In this document: one piece after another, positions 35,124 to 42,541 of the stretch
How positions within the stretch are numbered: the first letter of the stretch is position 1
Layout: every line of letters begins with the position of its first letter
Assembly (NCBI GenBank): GCA_020852515.1
Contig: JADZAS010000013.1
Location: forward strand, 248,001 to 312,000
Length of the DNA stretch: 64,000 nt
Reading direction: 5' to 3'
Origin: Phycisphaerales bacterium
GTDB lineage: Bacteria; Planctomycetota; Phycisphaerae; Phycisphaerales; UBA5793
The notes under the pieces: model-generated
Database searches by the model: none
What the model saw: the letters and a program-made list of their open reading frames with translations, nothing else
What the model was told of the DNA's origin: nothing
Translations under genes and position numbers: made by a program

Positions 35124-35614
35124 CCGCCACCACCTTCCAGCGGCAGCGGCGGCGCGCCATTGAGCAGCGGGTCCGACTCGAACTCCTCCGGCGCCGACGC
35201 ATTGAGTCGGATGAGTTGATGGAGCACGGCCAGCTCGGTCTCGTTGCCCACCGAGCCGCTGCGCGCATCGAGAACGCGGATCGTGACGTTGGTCAGCGGG
35301 CTGAAGCGCGACGGCTCGGTCTCGACGACGAGCCGCCAGCGCGCCTGGGGCATCTCCGCATTGAATTCGACCTCGCTTTCGCTGAACAGTTCCACATCGA
35401 CGAGCGAGTCGTTCAGTTGCTCCGCGGTCGTGAGCCCCGCCTCAAGAGCCGCCATCTTCGACACGGCCAGGTCGGCGGCAATCTGCCGGTCGCGCGAGCG
35501 CGCCAGCGACGCCGTCATGCTCGTGGTCGAGACGAGGATGATCGATCCCGCCGTCACGAACAGCGACAGCGCGATGAGAATCTCCAGCAGCAGGGCGCCG
35601 CGGCGGGCGATCAT
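35120..35614 (-). CDS. gspI: Type II secretion minor pseudopilin GspI
   Basis: A 164-residue pseudopilin with the very short leader MIARRG, then ALLLEILIALSLFVTAGSIIL carrying Glu at +5. The following helix (LARSRDRQIAADLAVSKMAALEAG) and the small beta domain fit GspI, which nucleates the pseudopilus tip with GspJ and GspK. Four-base overlaps occur with gspH (upstream) and gspJ (downstream). The C-terminus ends in a Pro/Gly run. Confidence 0.85.
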   Translation of the reverse strand: MIARRGALLLEILIALSLFVTAGSIILVSTTSMTASLARSRDRQIAADLAVSKMAALEAGLTTAEQLNDSLVDVELFSESEVEFNAEMPQARWRLVVETEPSRFSPLTNVTIRVLDARSGSVGNETELAVLHQLIRLNASAPEEFESDPLLNGAPPLPLEGGGG

Positions 35615-36447
35615 GGCCCGGTCTCCGTTTCCGCTTCACTGTCGGGTTCGAGCGCGTCGCCGACGTCCGCCGGCGCTGACTCCATGACCGTCACGGTGGC
35701 CTGCCCGGTCCAGGGATTGACCTCGATGCGCGATTGTCGCCCGGCCGCATCCACAATCGTGAAGGACGCATCACCAAAGGTCGATCCGTCAGGCATGTAG
35801 ACAAGAAGGGAGACGGGCTGCGCGTCATGCAGCGAGAAGCGGGCCGCATCGCCCGCAAGCGCCCAAGCCCCGCTCAGGGGCGCCTGCCCATCGGCGTCAT
35901 CCTCCGCGGGCGGGCGGGTCTGGATGCGAAATCCCTCTGGCAGAACCAGACGCAGTCGCGAGCCTCCCAGCGCCAGCGCCTTGGGATCCCCACCCGCCGC
36001 CGCGCCGAGGCGGGCCGACAGGGGCTCGTCTTCACTCGCTGCATCGGGTGTCGCTGCGCTGTCAACCCGATCATCAGGCGAAGCACCCGCGTCCTGTTCT
36101 TCGAGTGCGCCGGTGTCGAGCCACGCCGCGTAGAGCGCGCGCTCGCCTGGCTCCCACAGCATCTGCACCGGCCGCCGCTGCCTTTGCGACTCCGCGCGCG
36201 ACAGCGCCAGCATGGCGATGACCTGATCGGCCGTGGCGTCGAAGCGCGTGCTTTCGAAGCGCCGCGTCATGGCCGGGATGGCCACGGCTGCGGCCGCAAT
36301 GAGCAGCACGAGCACGATGAGAATCTCGATGAGCGTCAGGCCCGCGCGGCGAGAATGGGCTGGCGACCTCCGGCGGAGCGATCCCGGCCGCGCGGCGGCG
36401 AGCCGCGGGCGGACCTTCTCAGCCGCAGCGTCGATGCTCGCGGACAG
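35611..36447 (-). CDS. gspH: Type II secretion minor pseudopilin GspH (probable CTG start)
   Basis: The pilin signature RRAG followed by LTLIEILIVLVLLIAAAAVAIPAM lies in this frame, with Glu at +5. The first conventional start codon (GTG 36315) falls inside that helix and would delete the leader and half the TM. Between the gspG stop (36466) and the signature there is no in-frame ATG, GTG or TTG. A CTG at 36447-36445 is preceded by GGGAGG with 6-base spacing and gives a 36-residue leader ending in Gly, so I chose it. The mature protein continues RRFESTRFDATADQVIAMLALSRAESQRQ, as in GspH, with an Asp/Glu/Ala-rich insertion. The call of GspH rests on operon position. Confidence 0.75.
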   Translation of the reverse strand: MSASIDAAAEKVRPRLAAARPGSLRRRSPAHSRRAGLTLIEILIVLVLLIAAAAVAIPAMTRRFESTRFDATADQVIAMLALSRAESQRQRRPVQMLWEPGERALYAAWLDTGALEEQDAGASPDDRVDSAATPDAASEDEPLSARLGAAAGGDPKALALGGSRLRLVLPEGFRIQTRPPAEDDADGQAPLSGAWALAGDAARFSLHDAQPVSLLVYMPDGSTFGDASFTIVDAAGRQSRIEVNPWTGQATVTVMESAPADVGDALEPDSEAETETGP

Positions 36448-36465
36448 GCTGCACCTCCCACTCGG

Positions 36466-36990
36466 TCAGATTCCGCTCTCGCCGGCGTCGGTCTCTTCGT
36501 CGTTGGACTCGTCGAGCTTGATGTCGTCGGCCGTGCCCTCTTCGCCGTCCTTGCCGTTGGACCAGAGTTCGTACTTGCGGCCGTCGGCTTCCTCGCCCGT
36601 GACCCCCGCCTCTTCATCGATGGGCCGATAGCCGTACTCGTTTCCCCAGCGGTCCTTGAGGTTCTTCTTTCCCTGGGCGAAGTAGTTGCCCATGTGCTTG
36701 CCTTGTTCGTTCTCGTCTTCGAGTTTGGTCTTGTCCCAAAGCACGGCGATACCTTCATCCTCAGTGGGATAGCGGCCCATGTCGAGATAGAACTGCTCGA
36801 GCGCCGACTCGATCATGCGCAACTGCACGCGCTCAGTGTCTTCAAGCGCCTGGTCGCGGCGGGGCATGAGATTCACCGCCACGATGGCGCCGATCGCCAG
36901 GACGATCACCAGCACGATGAGCACTTCAATGAGCGTAAAGCCCGCGGCAGCGCGTCGGCGCATCGCGCGGGGCGAGAATCGGTGAGCCAT
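36466..36990 (-). CDS. gspG: Major pseudopilin GspG
   Basis: A 174-residue major pseudopilin of the type II secretion pseudopilus. The leader MAHRFSPRAMRRRAAAG precedes FTLIEVLIVLVIVLAIGAIV with Glu at +5. The globular domain has LEQFYLDMGRYPTEDEGIAVL, DRWGNEYGYRP and YELWSNGKDGEEGTADDI. The last is the calcium-binding loop region conserved in GspG. The acidic C-terminal tail (ESNDEETDAGESGI) is longer than usual. AAGGAG lies 6 bases before ATG 36990 and directly abuts the alternative ATG 36996, so 36990 is preferred. Confidence 0.95.
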   Translation of the reverse strand: MAHRFSPRAMRRRAAAGFTLIEVLIVLVIVLAIGAIVAVNLMPRRDQALEDTERVQLRMIESALEQFYLDMGRYPTEDEGIAVLWDKTKLEDENEQGKHMGNYFAQGKKNLKDRWGNEYGYRPIDEEAGVTGEEADGRKYELWSNGKDGEEGTADDIKLDESNDEETDAGESGI

Positions 36991-37040
36991 GTTCATCTCC
37001 TTGCACTCGGCGTCAGATGGGCCGCAACGGCGTTGCGTCG

Positions 37041-37046
37041 ATTATA
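37041..37046 (-). promoter_or_regulatory. Perfect -10 hexamer upstream of gspG
   Basis: On the minus strand this reads TATAAT, 51 bases upstream of the gspG ATG, in the 109-base gap between gspF and gspG. No good -35 is visible. A 6-bp stem (CGCAAC/GTTGCG, 37023-37037) follows, near the expected transcription start. An extra promoter for the abundant major pseudopilin would make sense. Confidence 0.4.
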
Positions 37047-37099
37047 CCGACCGGACCCCGTTCGGATTTCACCTCAGCCCGGCCCGGAGCCGGTGCAGT

Positions 37100-38293
37100 T
37101 CAGCCGCCGGCCTGGGCGCTGAGCAGCACGAGCGGCACGACCAGCGCCAGAATGATGAAAAGCAGCGTGGCGCCCAGCAAAAGCAGCAGCAGCGGCTCGA
37201 GCAGCCGCACCGCCGTGCTCAGCAGCCGATCGACGCGCGACTCGATCGTCTCGGCAATCGACACCAGCACCTCTTCCAGGTTGTTGGCCGACTCGCCGAT
37301 TCGAATGACTTCAATCACGTCCTCTTCAAACAGGCCGCTCGACGCCAGCGGCTCGGCGAGCGTCTCGCCGGATTGAACCGACTTGGTCGCCTTCTCGATG
37401 GCCTCGATCATCACGGCGTTACCGGTCGCCTCCTTGCTGATCGACATGGCCTGGAGCATCGGAATGCCGTTGGCCAGCAGCGTGCCGAGAATGCGGCAGA
37501 AGCGAGCCACTGCTGTGCTCGACACGAGCGGCCCGATGATCCACACGTGCAGCACGTGGCGCGACGCCCACTGCCGCACTTCCGCCTGCTGCCGGGCCCA
37601 CCACGCGAAAGCAATCAGCCCGGCCGCGGCGACGAACACGAGCCAGCCGTGCTGCGTGAGAAGATCGCTGGCGCCCATGACGATGCGCGTGGGCAGGGGC
37701 AGCGTGCCGATGCCTTCGAGCATCGAGCGGAACTTGGGAACAAAAATGATCATGACCGACACAACCACGATCGTGCCCACCACCACGAGCACGATCGGAT
37801 AGATCATCGAACTGAGAATCGTCGAGCGCAGCTCCGCCTGGCGGTGCAGGAACATCGCCAGGCGCTTGAGGACCTCTTCGAGAAACCCGCCGCGCTCGCC
37901 GGCGCGCACCATCGCGATGTGGATGGTTGGAAACGTCCGCGGGTGTTTGGCCATCGACTCGGCCAGTCCCTCGCCATCCGATACGTCTTCCGCGATGCGG
38001 CCGATGACCGCGCCGAGTTTGGGATTGCTCTTGCTGCGGCTGAGCAGTTGCAGCGCGCGGAGAATCGGCACGCCGCTGTGGAGCAGTTCGCCCAGCTGCC
38101 GGTAGAACGTGGACATCGCCCGGGTCGAGACGCGCACGCCGCGCTCCGAAACGCCCGACTGCTCGCGCACCGAAACGGGGAAGAGCGACTTGGCTTCGAG
38201 ATCGGCCACGACGGCTTGCGTGCTGTGCCCAGCCGCCTGGCCGACCACGCGCTCGCCCGCGGTGTTCCTGGCGATGTACTCGAAGACGGGCAT
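37100..38293 (-). CDS. gspF: Type II secretion inner-membrane platform protein GspF
   Basis: A 397-residue polytopic protein of the GspF/PilC family, the inner-membrane platform above the ATPase. It starts MPVFEYIARNTAGERVVGQ and has two GspF cytoplasmic helical domains (around FYRQLGELLHSGVPILRALQLL and FCRILGTLLANGIPMLQAMSI). TM segments are MIYPIVLVVVGTIVVVSVMIIFV, WLVFVAAAGLIAFAWWA and LLEPLLLLLLGATLLFIILALVVPLV. ATG 38293 is chosen because it begins the family consensus; upstream in-frame sequence to 38440 is repetitive. No gspE precedes it, the upstream genes being divergent. Confidence 0.95.
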   Translation of the reverse strand: MPVFEYIARNTAGERVVGQAAGHSTQAVVADLEAKSLFPVSVREQSGVSERGVRVSTRAMSTFYRQLGELLHSGVPILRALQLLSRSKSNPKLGAVIGRIAEDVSDGEGLAESMAKHPRTFPTIHIAMVRAGERGGFLEEVLKRLAMFLHRQAELRSTILSSMIYPIVLVVVGTIVVVSVMIIFVPKFRSMLEGIGTLPLPTRIVMGASDLLTQHGWLVFVAAAGLIAFAWWARQQAEVRQWASRHVLHVWIIGPLVSSTAVARFCRILGTLLANGIPMLQAMSISKEATGNAVMIEAIEKATKSVQSGETLAEPLASSGLFEEDVIEVIRIGESANNLEEVLVSIAETIESRVDRLLSTAVRLLEPLLLLLLGATLLFIILALVVPLVLLSAQAGG

Positions 38294-38316
38294 GGGAAAG
38301 GGTAGGAAGGGGCGTG

Positions 38317-38379
38317 GAGGAGTCGAGGCTGAAGGCGAGGGGACACCGAGGCATCGAGGAGTCGAGGAGTCGAGGCTGA
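38317..38379. repeat. Short GAGGAGTCGAGG repeats upstream of gspF
   Basis: A 16-base unit (GAGGAGTCGAGGCTGA) occurs at 38317-38332 and again at 38364-38379, with an overlapping partial copy at 38356. It lies in the 291-base divergent region between gspF and the PTPS-like gene. The rest of that region shows no clear promoter by eye. Confidence 0.7.
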
Positions 38380-38584
38380 GTGCCGTGGTCAAGCGAGGCT
38401 TTGGGAGCGCAGGCCACGCGAGCGCGCGGATCGCGGGCAAACTCCTCTGAAACTCGTGCGCGCTAAAGCGTGGCCCGCCCGTCGCAGCCTTCGATCAGAC
38501 TCAGGCGAGGAAGCCGACCTCCGGACCATGGCACCCGGCCATGCGAGCGAAACACGAGACCCGCGTCCGACTCTATGATTGCCA

Positions 38585-39373
38585 ATGCTCCTGCTCACCC
38601 GCACCGTCCGCTTCTGCATTGGACAGCCCGGCGCGCGGGTGGATGAGGCCACCGGCGGCCGGCACAACACCTTCGCCGCCTGGCCGAGCATGCGCGGCCT
38701 GGGCCGGTACTACGAGATCGACGTGCAGTGCGCCGGGCAGGCCGATCCCGTCACGGGCTACTTCCGCAACATCCGCGACATCGACCAGGCGGTGCGGAAT
38801 GGCGCGCTGCCCATCATCGACGCCGCGATCCGCGACGATCCCAACGTCGAGCCGTGGACGCTCATGACCCGGCTCGTGCAGGCGGTGAACGAAGAATTGG
38901 GCGGCTGCGTACGGCAGTTGACGTGGCGCCTCACGCCCTTCTACAGCGTTTCGATGGAGACCGATTCCATGCCCCAGTGCGTGATCCGACAGCAGTTCGA
39001 GTTCGCCGCGTCGCACCGGCTCGATTGCGAGAGACTTTCGCCGCAGGAGAACCGCCGCATCTTCGGCAAGTGCAACAACGAAGCGGGCCACGGGCACAAC
39101 TACCGCGTCGAAGTCGCCGTGGCGATCGATCCCGGCTCGCCGTTCAGCCTGGCGGACCTCGAGGCGATCGTCAGCCGCGCGCTCATCGAGCGCTTCGACC
39201 ACAAGTATCTCAATGTGGACTGCGCCGAGTTCGCCGATCTGAATCCGAGCGTGGAGAACATCGCGCGCGTGTCGCACGATCTGCTCGAGCCCGAGCTGGC
39301 TGCCGCGCGAATGCCGCTGCGCGCTGTGACGGTCTGGGAGACGGAAAAGACCAGTTGCACCTACCCGGGATAG
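38585..39373 (+). CDS. Tandem 6-pyruvoyl-tetrahydropterin synthase / QueD-like protein
   Basis: A 262-residue protein made of two T-fold halves. The C-terminal half (about 133-262) is a complete PTPS/QueD: QQFEFAASHRL (first zinc His), FGKCNNEAGHGHNYRVEV (catalytic Cys and two zinc His), SVENIARVSHDLL and VTVWETEKTSCTY (substrate-anchoring Glu). It should act on dihydroneopterin triphosphate, giving carboxy- or pyruvoyl-tetrahydropterin in queuosine or pterin synthesis. The N-terminal half has the same strand order, but GHGHNY reads GLGRYYE and the first His is missing, so it is probably non-catalytic. The start is ATG 38585 or TTG 38579. Family members are usually about 120-140 residues. Confidence 0.85.
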   Translation: MLLLTRTVRFCIGQPGARVDEATGGRHNTFAAWPSMRGLGRYYEIDVQCAGQADPVTGYFRNIRDIDQAVRNGALPIIDAAIRDDPNVEPWTLMTRLVQAVNEELGGCVRQLTWRLTPFYSVSMETDSMPQCVIRQQFEFAASHRLDCERLSPQENRRIFGKCNNEAGHGHNYRVEVAVAIDPGSPFSLADLEAIVSRALIERFDHKYLNVDCAEFADLNPSVENIARVSHDLLEPELAAARMPLRAVTVWETEKTSCTYPG

Positions 39374-39382
39374 AAAGTCGCC

Positions 39383-42300
39383 TTGCCGCTCATTCGCGTT
39401 GAACATCCCGAGGCGCTCTGGCTGCTGCTGCTGGCGATTCCGCTGGCCGCGGCCGGCTGGTGGCTGCTGTCTTCCTCGGACCAGTTCCGCAAGGGCGTGA
39501 TCGTCGCCTTGCGCGTGATCGTTTTCGTGCTGCTCGTGCTCGTGCTGGCGGGGCTGTCGCGCGAGGAGAAGCACGATCAGCTGACGGTGATCGGTCTGGC
39601 GGATATCAGCGGCTCGGTGCGCCACTTTGCCGATTTCCCGCCCGTCGCCGAGACCGCGCCGCCTGACAACCTGGCCTATATCCGTAAGTGGTTTCGCGAA
39701 GCGGCGCGACAGCGCCGCACCGGCGACCGCTTCGGCCTGATCGTCTTCGACGGAGCAGCGCGCGCCGTCACCGCGCCCACGGCGGCCAGGCAATACCACG
39801 ATCACCCGTTCGACATCGTGCAGCGCGAAGGCACCAACCTTGCGCAGGCCATCGAGTTCGGCCTGGCGATGTTCCCGCCGGACTCGGCCCGGCGGCTCGT
39901 GCTCTTCACGGATGGAGTTGAGACCGCAGGCTCCGCGCTGGCCGCCGCGATGGATGCCGCCGGCGTCACGCAAGGCAGTCGCGGCGTGCCCATCGACATC
40001 GTTCCCGTCTCCTATCGCGAGGGCGCCGAGGTGCAGGTCGATCGCGTCGAAGTGCCCGCCAACGCGCGGCCGGGCCAGCGCATCACGGCCCGCGTCGTGA
40101 TCCAGTCCACCGCAGCCGCGTCGGGCCGGCTCGATCTGCTGCTCGAAGGCGAGCCGCTCGATCTCAACGGCCGCGAGCCGGGCCGCTCGCGACCCGTTCA
40201 ACTCAAGCCCGGCACCAACGTGCAGCTCATTGAAGTCGAACTGGTGCCCACGGCGGTCAATCGCTTCAACGCGGTGTTCACGCTCGACGACCCATCGCAG
40301 GACACGATGCTCGAGAACAACGTCGCCGAGGCGTTTACCGTAACGCCTCAGCAGGGCGCGGTGCTCGTGGTCAACAACGTCTACAACGGAGACGGCACGA
40401 TTCTGCCCAAGGTGCTCGAGGAAGCCGGCCTGACCGTCAAGATCGTCGGCCCGCGCGACCTGCCGCCCAGTCCCGTCGAACTCCAGGCCTACGACCTCGT
40501 CATTCTCGAAAACCTCCCCGCCGAGGAAGTGCCCGCCGACCAGCAGAAGCTGCTCGCGCAGTACGTGCAGGACTTTGGCGGCGGTCTAGTCATGGTCGGC
40601 GGCTACGACAGTTTCGGCGCCGGCGGGTGGATCAACACGCCGCTCGATCCCATCATCCCCGTGGACATGCGCATCCCCGATGAACTGCGCGTGCCCACCG
40701 CAGCCATCGCCATCGTGCTCGACCGGTCCGGATCGATGAACGACGCGGGCGGCCCGGGCCAGACCAAGCAGGAAGTCGCCAACGAAGGCGCGGCTGTCGC
40801 CATCGGCACGCTCGACCGCATGGACTACATCACCGTCATCGCCTTCAGCGGCGGCGCCGACGTCGTCGTGCCCATCCGGCGCGTCGGCGACTCAAAAGAC
40901 ATCGCCAAAAAAGTGCGATCAATCACCGGCGACGGCGGCACGAACATGGGCCCGGCGCTGCGCCAGGCCGAGCAGTCGCTCAAGAGCGTCGAGGCCGACG
41001 TCAAGCACGTCATCTGCCTCACCGACGGCCGCAGCATGCCTGATGACTTCATCGGCATCGCGCGCTCCATGCGGCAAAGCGGCATCACGCTCAGCACCAT
41101 CGCGGTCGGCCAGGACATCGACGGCCCCCTGCTGAGCCAGTTGGCGACGGAAGGTGGCGGCGAGTTCTACGCCGTCATCAACCCGCGCATCCTGCCGCGC
41201 ATCTTCGTCAAGGAGATTCGCGTCGTGCGCCGCCCGCTGGTGCGCGAAATACCCTTCACGCCGTTTGTCGAAGCGGCCGGCTCGCCGCTCACGGACGCCC
41301 TGCCGCGCCCGATTCCGCAACTGGGCGGACTGGTGCTGACCCAGCCGCGCGACAATCCGGATGTGAACCTGCTGATGGTTGCGCCCGAGGGCCAGCCGAT
41401 TCTCGCGCACTGGCAGGCGGGCCTGGGACGCGTCGCGGCGTTTACCTCCGACGCGCACGACCGCTGGGCCCGCGAGTGGATCGACTGGCCCGGCTACCGG
41501 CAGATGTGGACAGCGCTGGCCCGCACCATCGCCCGCCCCGCCGGAAGCAGCAACTTCGAGCTCATGACGACCTTCGATGGCGACCGGCTCGTCGTCACGC
41601 TGCGCCACATCGACGTCGATGAAGACGAGTCGAAACAGCCCTCTCCCACCATGGTCTCCGTGCCCGGAGTCGCCTACATGCCCGACGGCCGGCGCCTCGA
41701 GCTGCGCCTGCGCCCCACCGGGCCCGGCGCCTATTCGGCGGTACTTCCGGCCGAGGACAGCGGTCACTACGTCGTCGCGCTCACGCCGCGCCTGGCCGGC
41801 GGCGCGGTGGACCTGGTCATCGGGGGCGTCAGTCGCAGTTCAGGGATCGAATACCGCCGGCTCGTGAGCAACATCGACCTGCTCGAAGAGATCGCCAGTC
41901 GCACGGGCGGCCGACTGCTCGACTGGCAACGCCCGGCCGAGGCGGATCTCTTCGACCGCAAGGAAATCCCGCCCAGCATCGGGCTCGTGCCGATGTGGGG
42001 GCCGCTGCTCATATTGGCGACGCTGCTGTTTGTCATGGATGTGGCGTCGCGCCGCATCGCGTGGAGCACGCCGGCGATCGTGGCCGCCCTGCAGCGAGCC
42101 CGCGCTCGCGTGGGCATGGGCGGCGTCGTCACCACGGGCGAGGCGACCGCGGTCGGCTCGCTGCGGCGCGCCGTCGATGCGATCGAGCAGCGGCTCAATT
42201 CCGAGCGCGAAACCTTCGAGCAGCGCCGCCAACCGCAGCGCACAGGCCAGGCCGAGCCCGGCGAGCCGATCGAACTGGCCACCGAGATCGAGGCGGCAGC

Positions 42301-42535
42301 GCGTGCCGCCGCGGAACCGACGCCGGAAGATCTTGAGAAGATCGAACGGGAGCGCGAAACCCGGCGGCGGGCCCTGGCTCAGAAGCGGCGCGAAGCGCTC
42401 GCGGCGATCAAGGGCAAAGAGCGCCCTCCCGATCCCAAGGCAGCCGCCGAACCGCCGCCGCCCGCCGACGGCCCGCGCACCTCCCAGACGCTCGCCGAGC
42501 GCATGCGAAAACGCCGCGAGCAGGAGCGAGGCTGA
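39383..42535 (+). CDS. Large vWA and GATase-like membrane protein
   Basis: A 1050-residue protein starting at TTG 39383. Two N-terminal TM helices (ALWLLLLAIPLAAAGWWLL and VIVALRVIVFVLLVLVLAGL) are followed by a first vWA-like domain (VIGLADISGSVRHF, FGLIVFDGAA, RRLVLFTDGVETAG). A beta-sandwich comes next, then a glutamine-amidotransferase-like domain (ILPKVLEEAGLTVKIVG, YDLVILENL, FGGGLVMVGG). A second vWA carries a full MIDAS (IAIVLDRSGSM, DGGTNMGPAL, CLTDGRSMPDD). A third TM (GPLLILATLLFVMDVA, about 873-888) and a charged coiled-coil tail end the protein. This layout is common among planctomycete and BatA-like proteins; no enzymatic Cys is seen in the GATase-like part. It probably senses or binds ligands in the periplasm. 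Confidence 0.8.
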   Translation: MPLIRVEHPEALWLLLLAIPLAAAGWWLLSSSDQFRKGVIVALRVIVFVLLVLVLAGLSREEKHDQLTVIGLADISGSVRHFADFPPVAETAPPDNLAYIRKWFREAARQRRTGDRFGLIVFDGAARAVTAPTAARQYHDHPFDIVQREGTNLAQAIEFGLAMFPPDSARRLVLFTDGVETAGSALAAAMDAAGVTQGSRGVPIDIVPVSYREGAEVQVDRVEVPANARPGQRITARVVIQSTAAASGRLDLLLEGEPLDLNGREPGRSRPVQLKPGTNVQLIEVELVPTAVNRFNAVFTLDDPSQDTMLENNVAEAFTVTPQQGAVLVVNNVYNGDGTILPKVLEEAGLTVKIVGPRDLPPSPVELQAYDLVILENLPAEEVPADQQKLLAQYVQDFGGGLVMVGGYDSFGAGGWINTPLDPIIPVDMRIPDELRVPTAAIAIVLDRSGSMNDAGGPGQTKQEVANEGAAVAIGTLDRMDYITVIAFSGGADVVVPIRRVGDSKDIAKKVRSITGDGGTNMGPALRQAEQSLKSVEADVKHVICLTDGRSMPDDFIGIARSMRQSGITLSTIAVGQDIDGPLLSQLATEGGGEFYAVINPRILPRIFVKEIRVVRRPLVREIPFTPFVEAAGSPLTDALPRPIPQLGGLVLTQPRDNPDVNLLMVAPEGQPILAHWQAGLGRVAAFTSDAHDRWAREWIDWPGYRQMWTALARTIARPAGSSNFELMTTFDGDRLVVTLRHIDVDEDESKQPSPTMVSVPGVAYMPDGRRLELRLRPTGPGAYSAVLPAEDSGHYVVALTPRLAGGAVDLVIGGVSRSSGIEYRRLVSNIDLLEEIASRTGGRLLDWQRPAEADLFDRKEIPPSIGLVPMWGPLLILATLLFVMDVASRRIAWSTPAIVAALQRARARVGMGGVVTTGEATAVGSLRRAVDAIEQRLNSERETFEQRRQPQRTGQAEPGEPIELATEIEAAARAAAEPTPEDLEKIERERETRRRALAQKRREALAAIKGKERPPDPKAAAEPPPPADGPRTSQTLAERMRKRREQERG

Positions 42536-42541
42536 CGGCGA

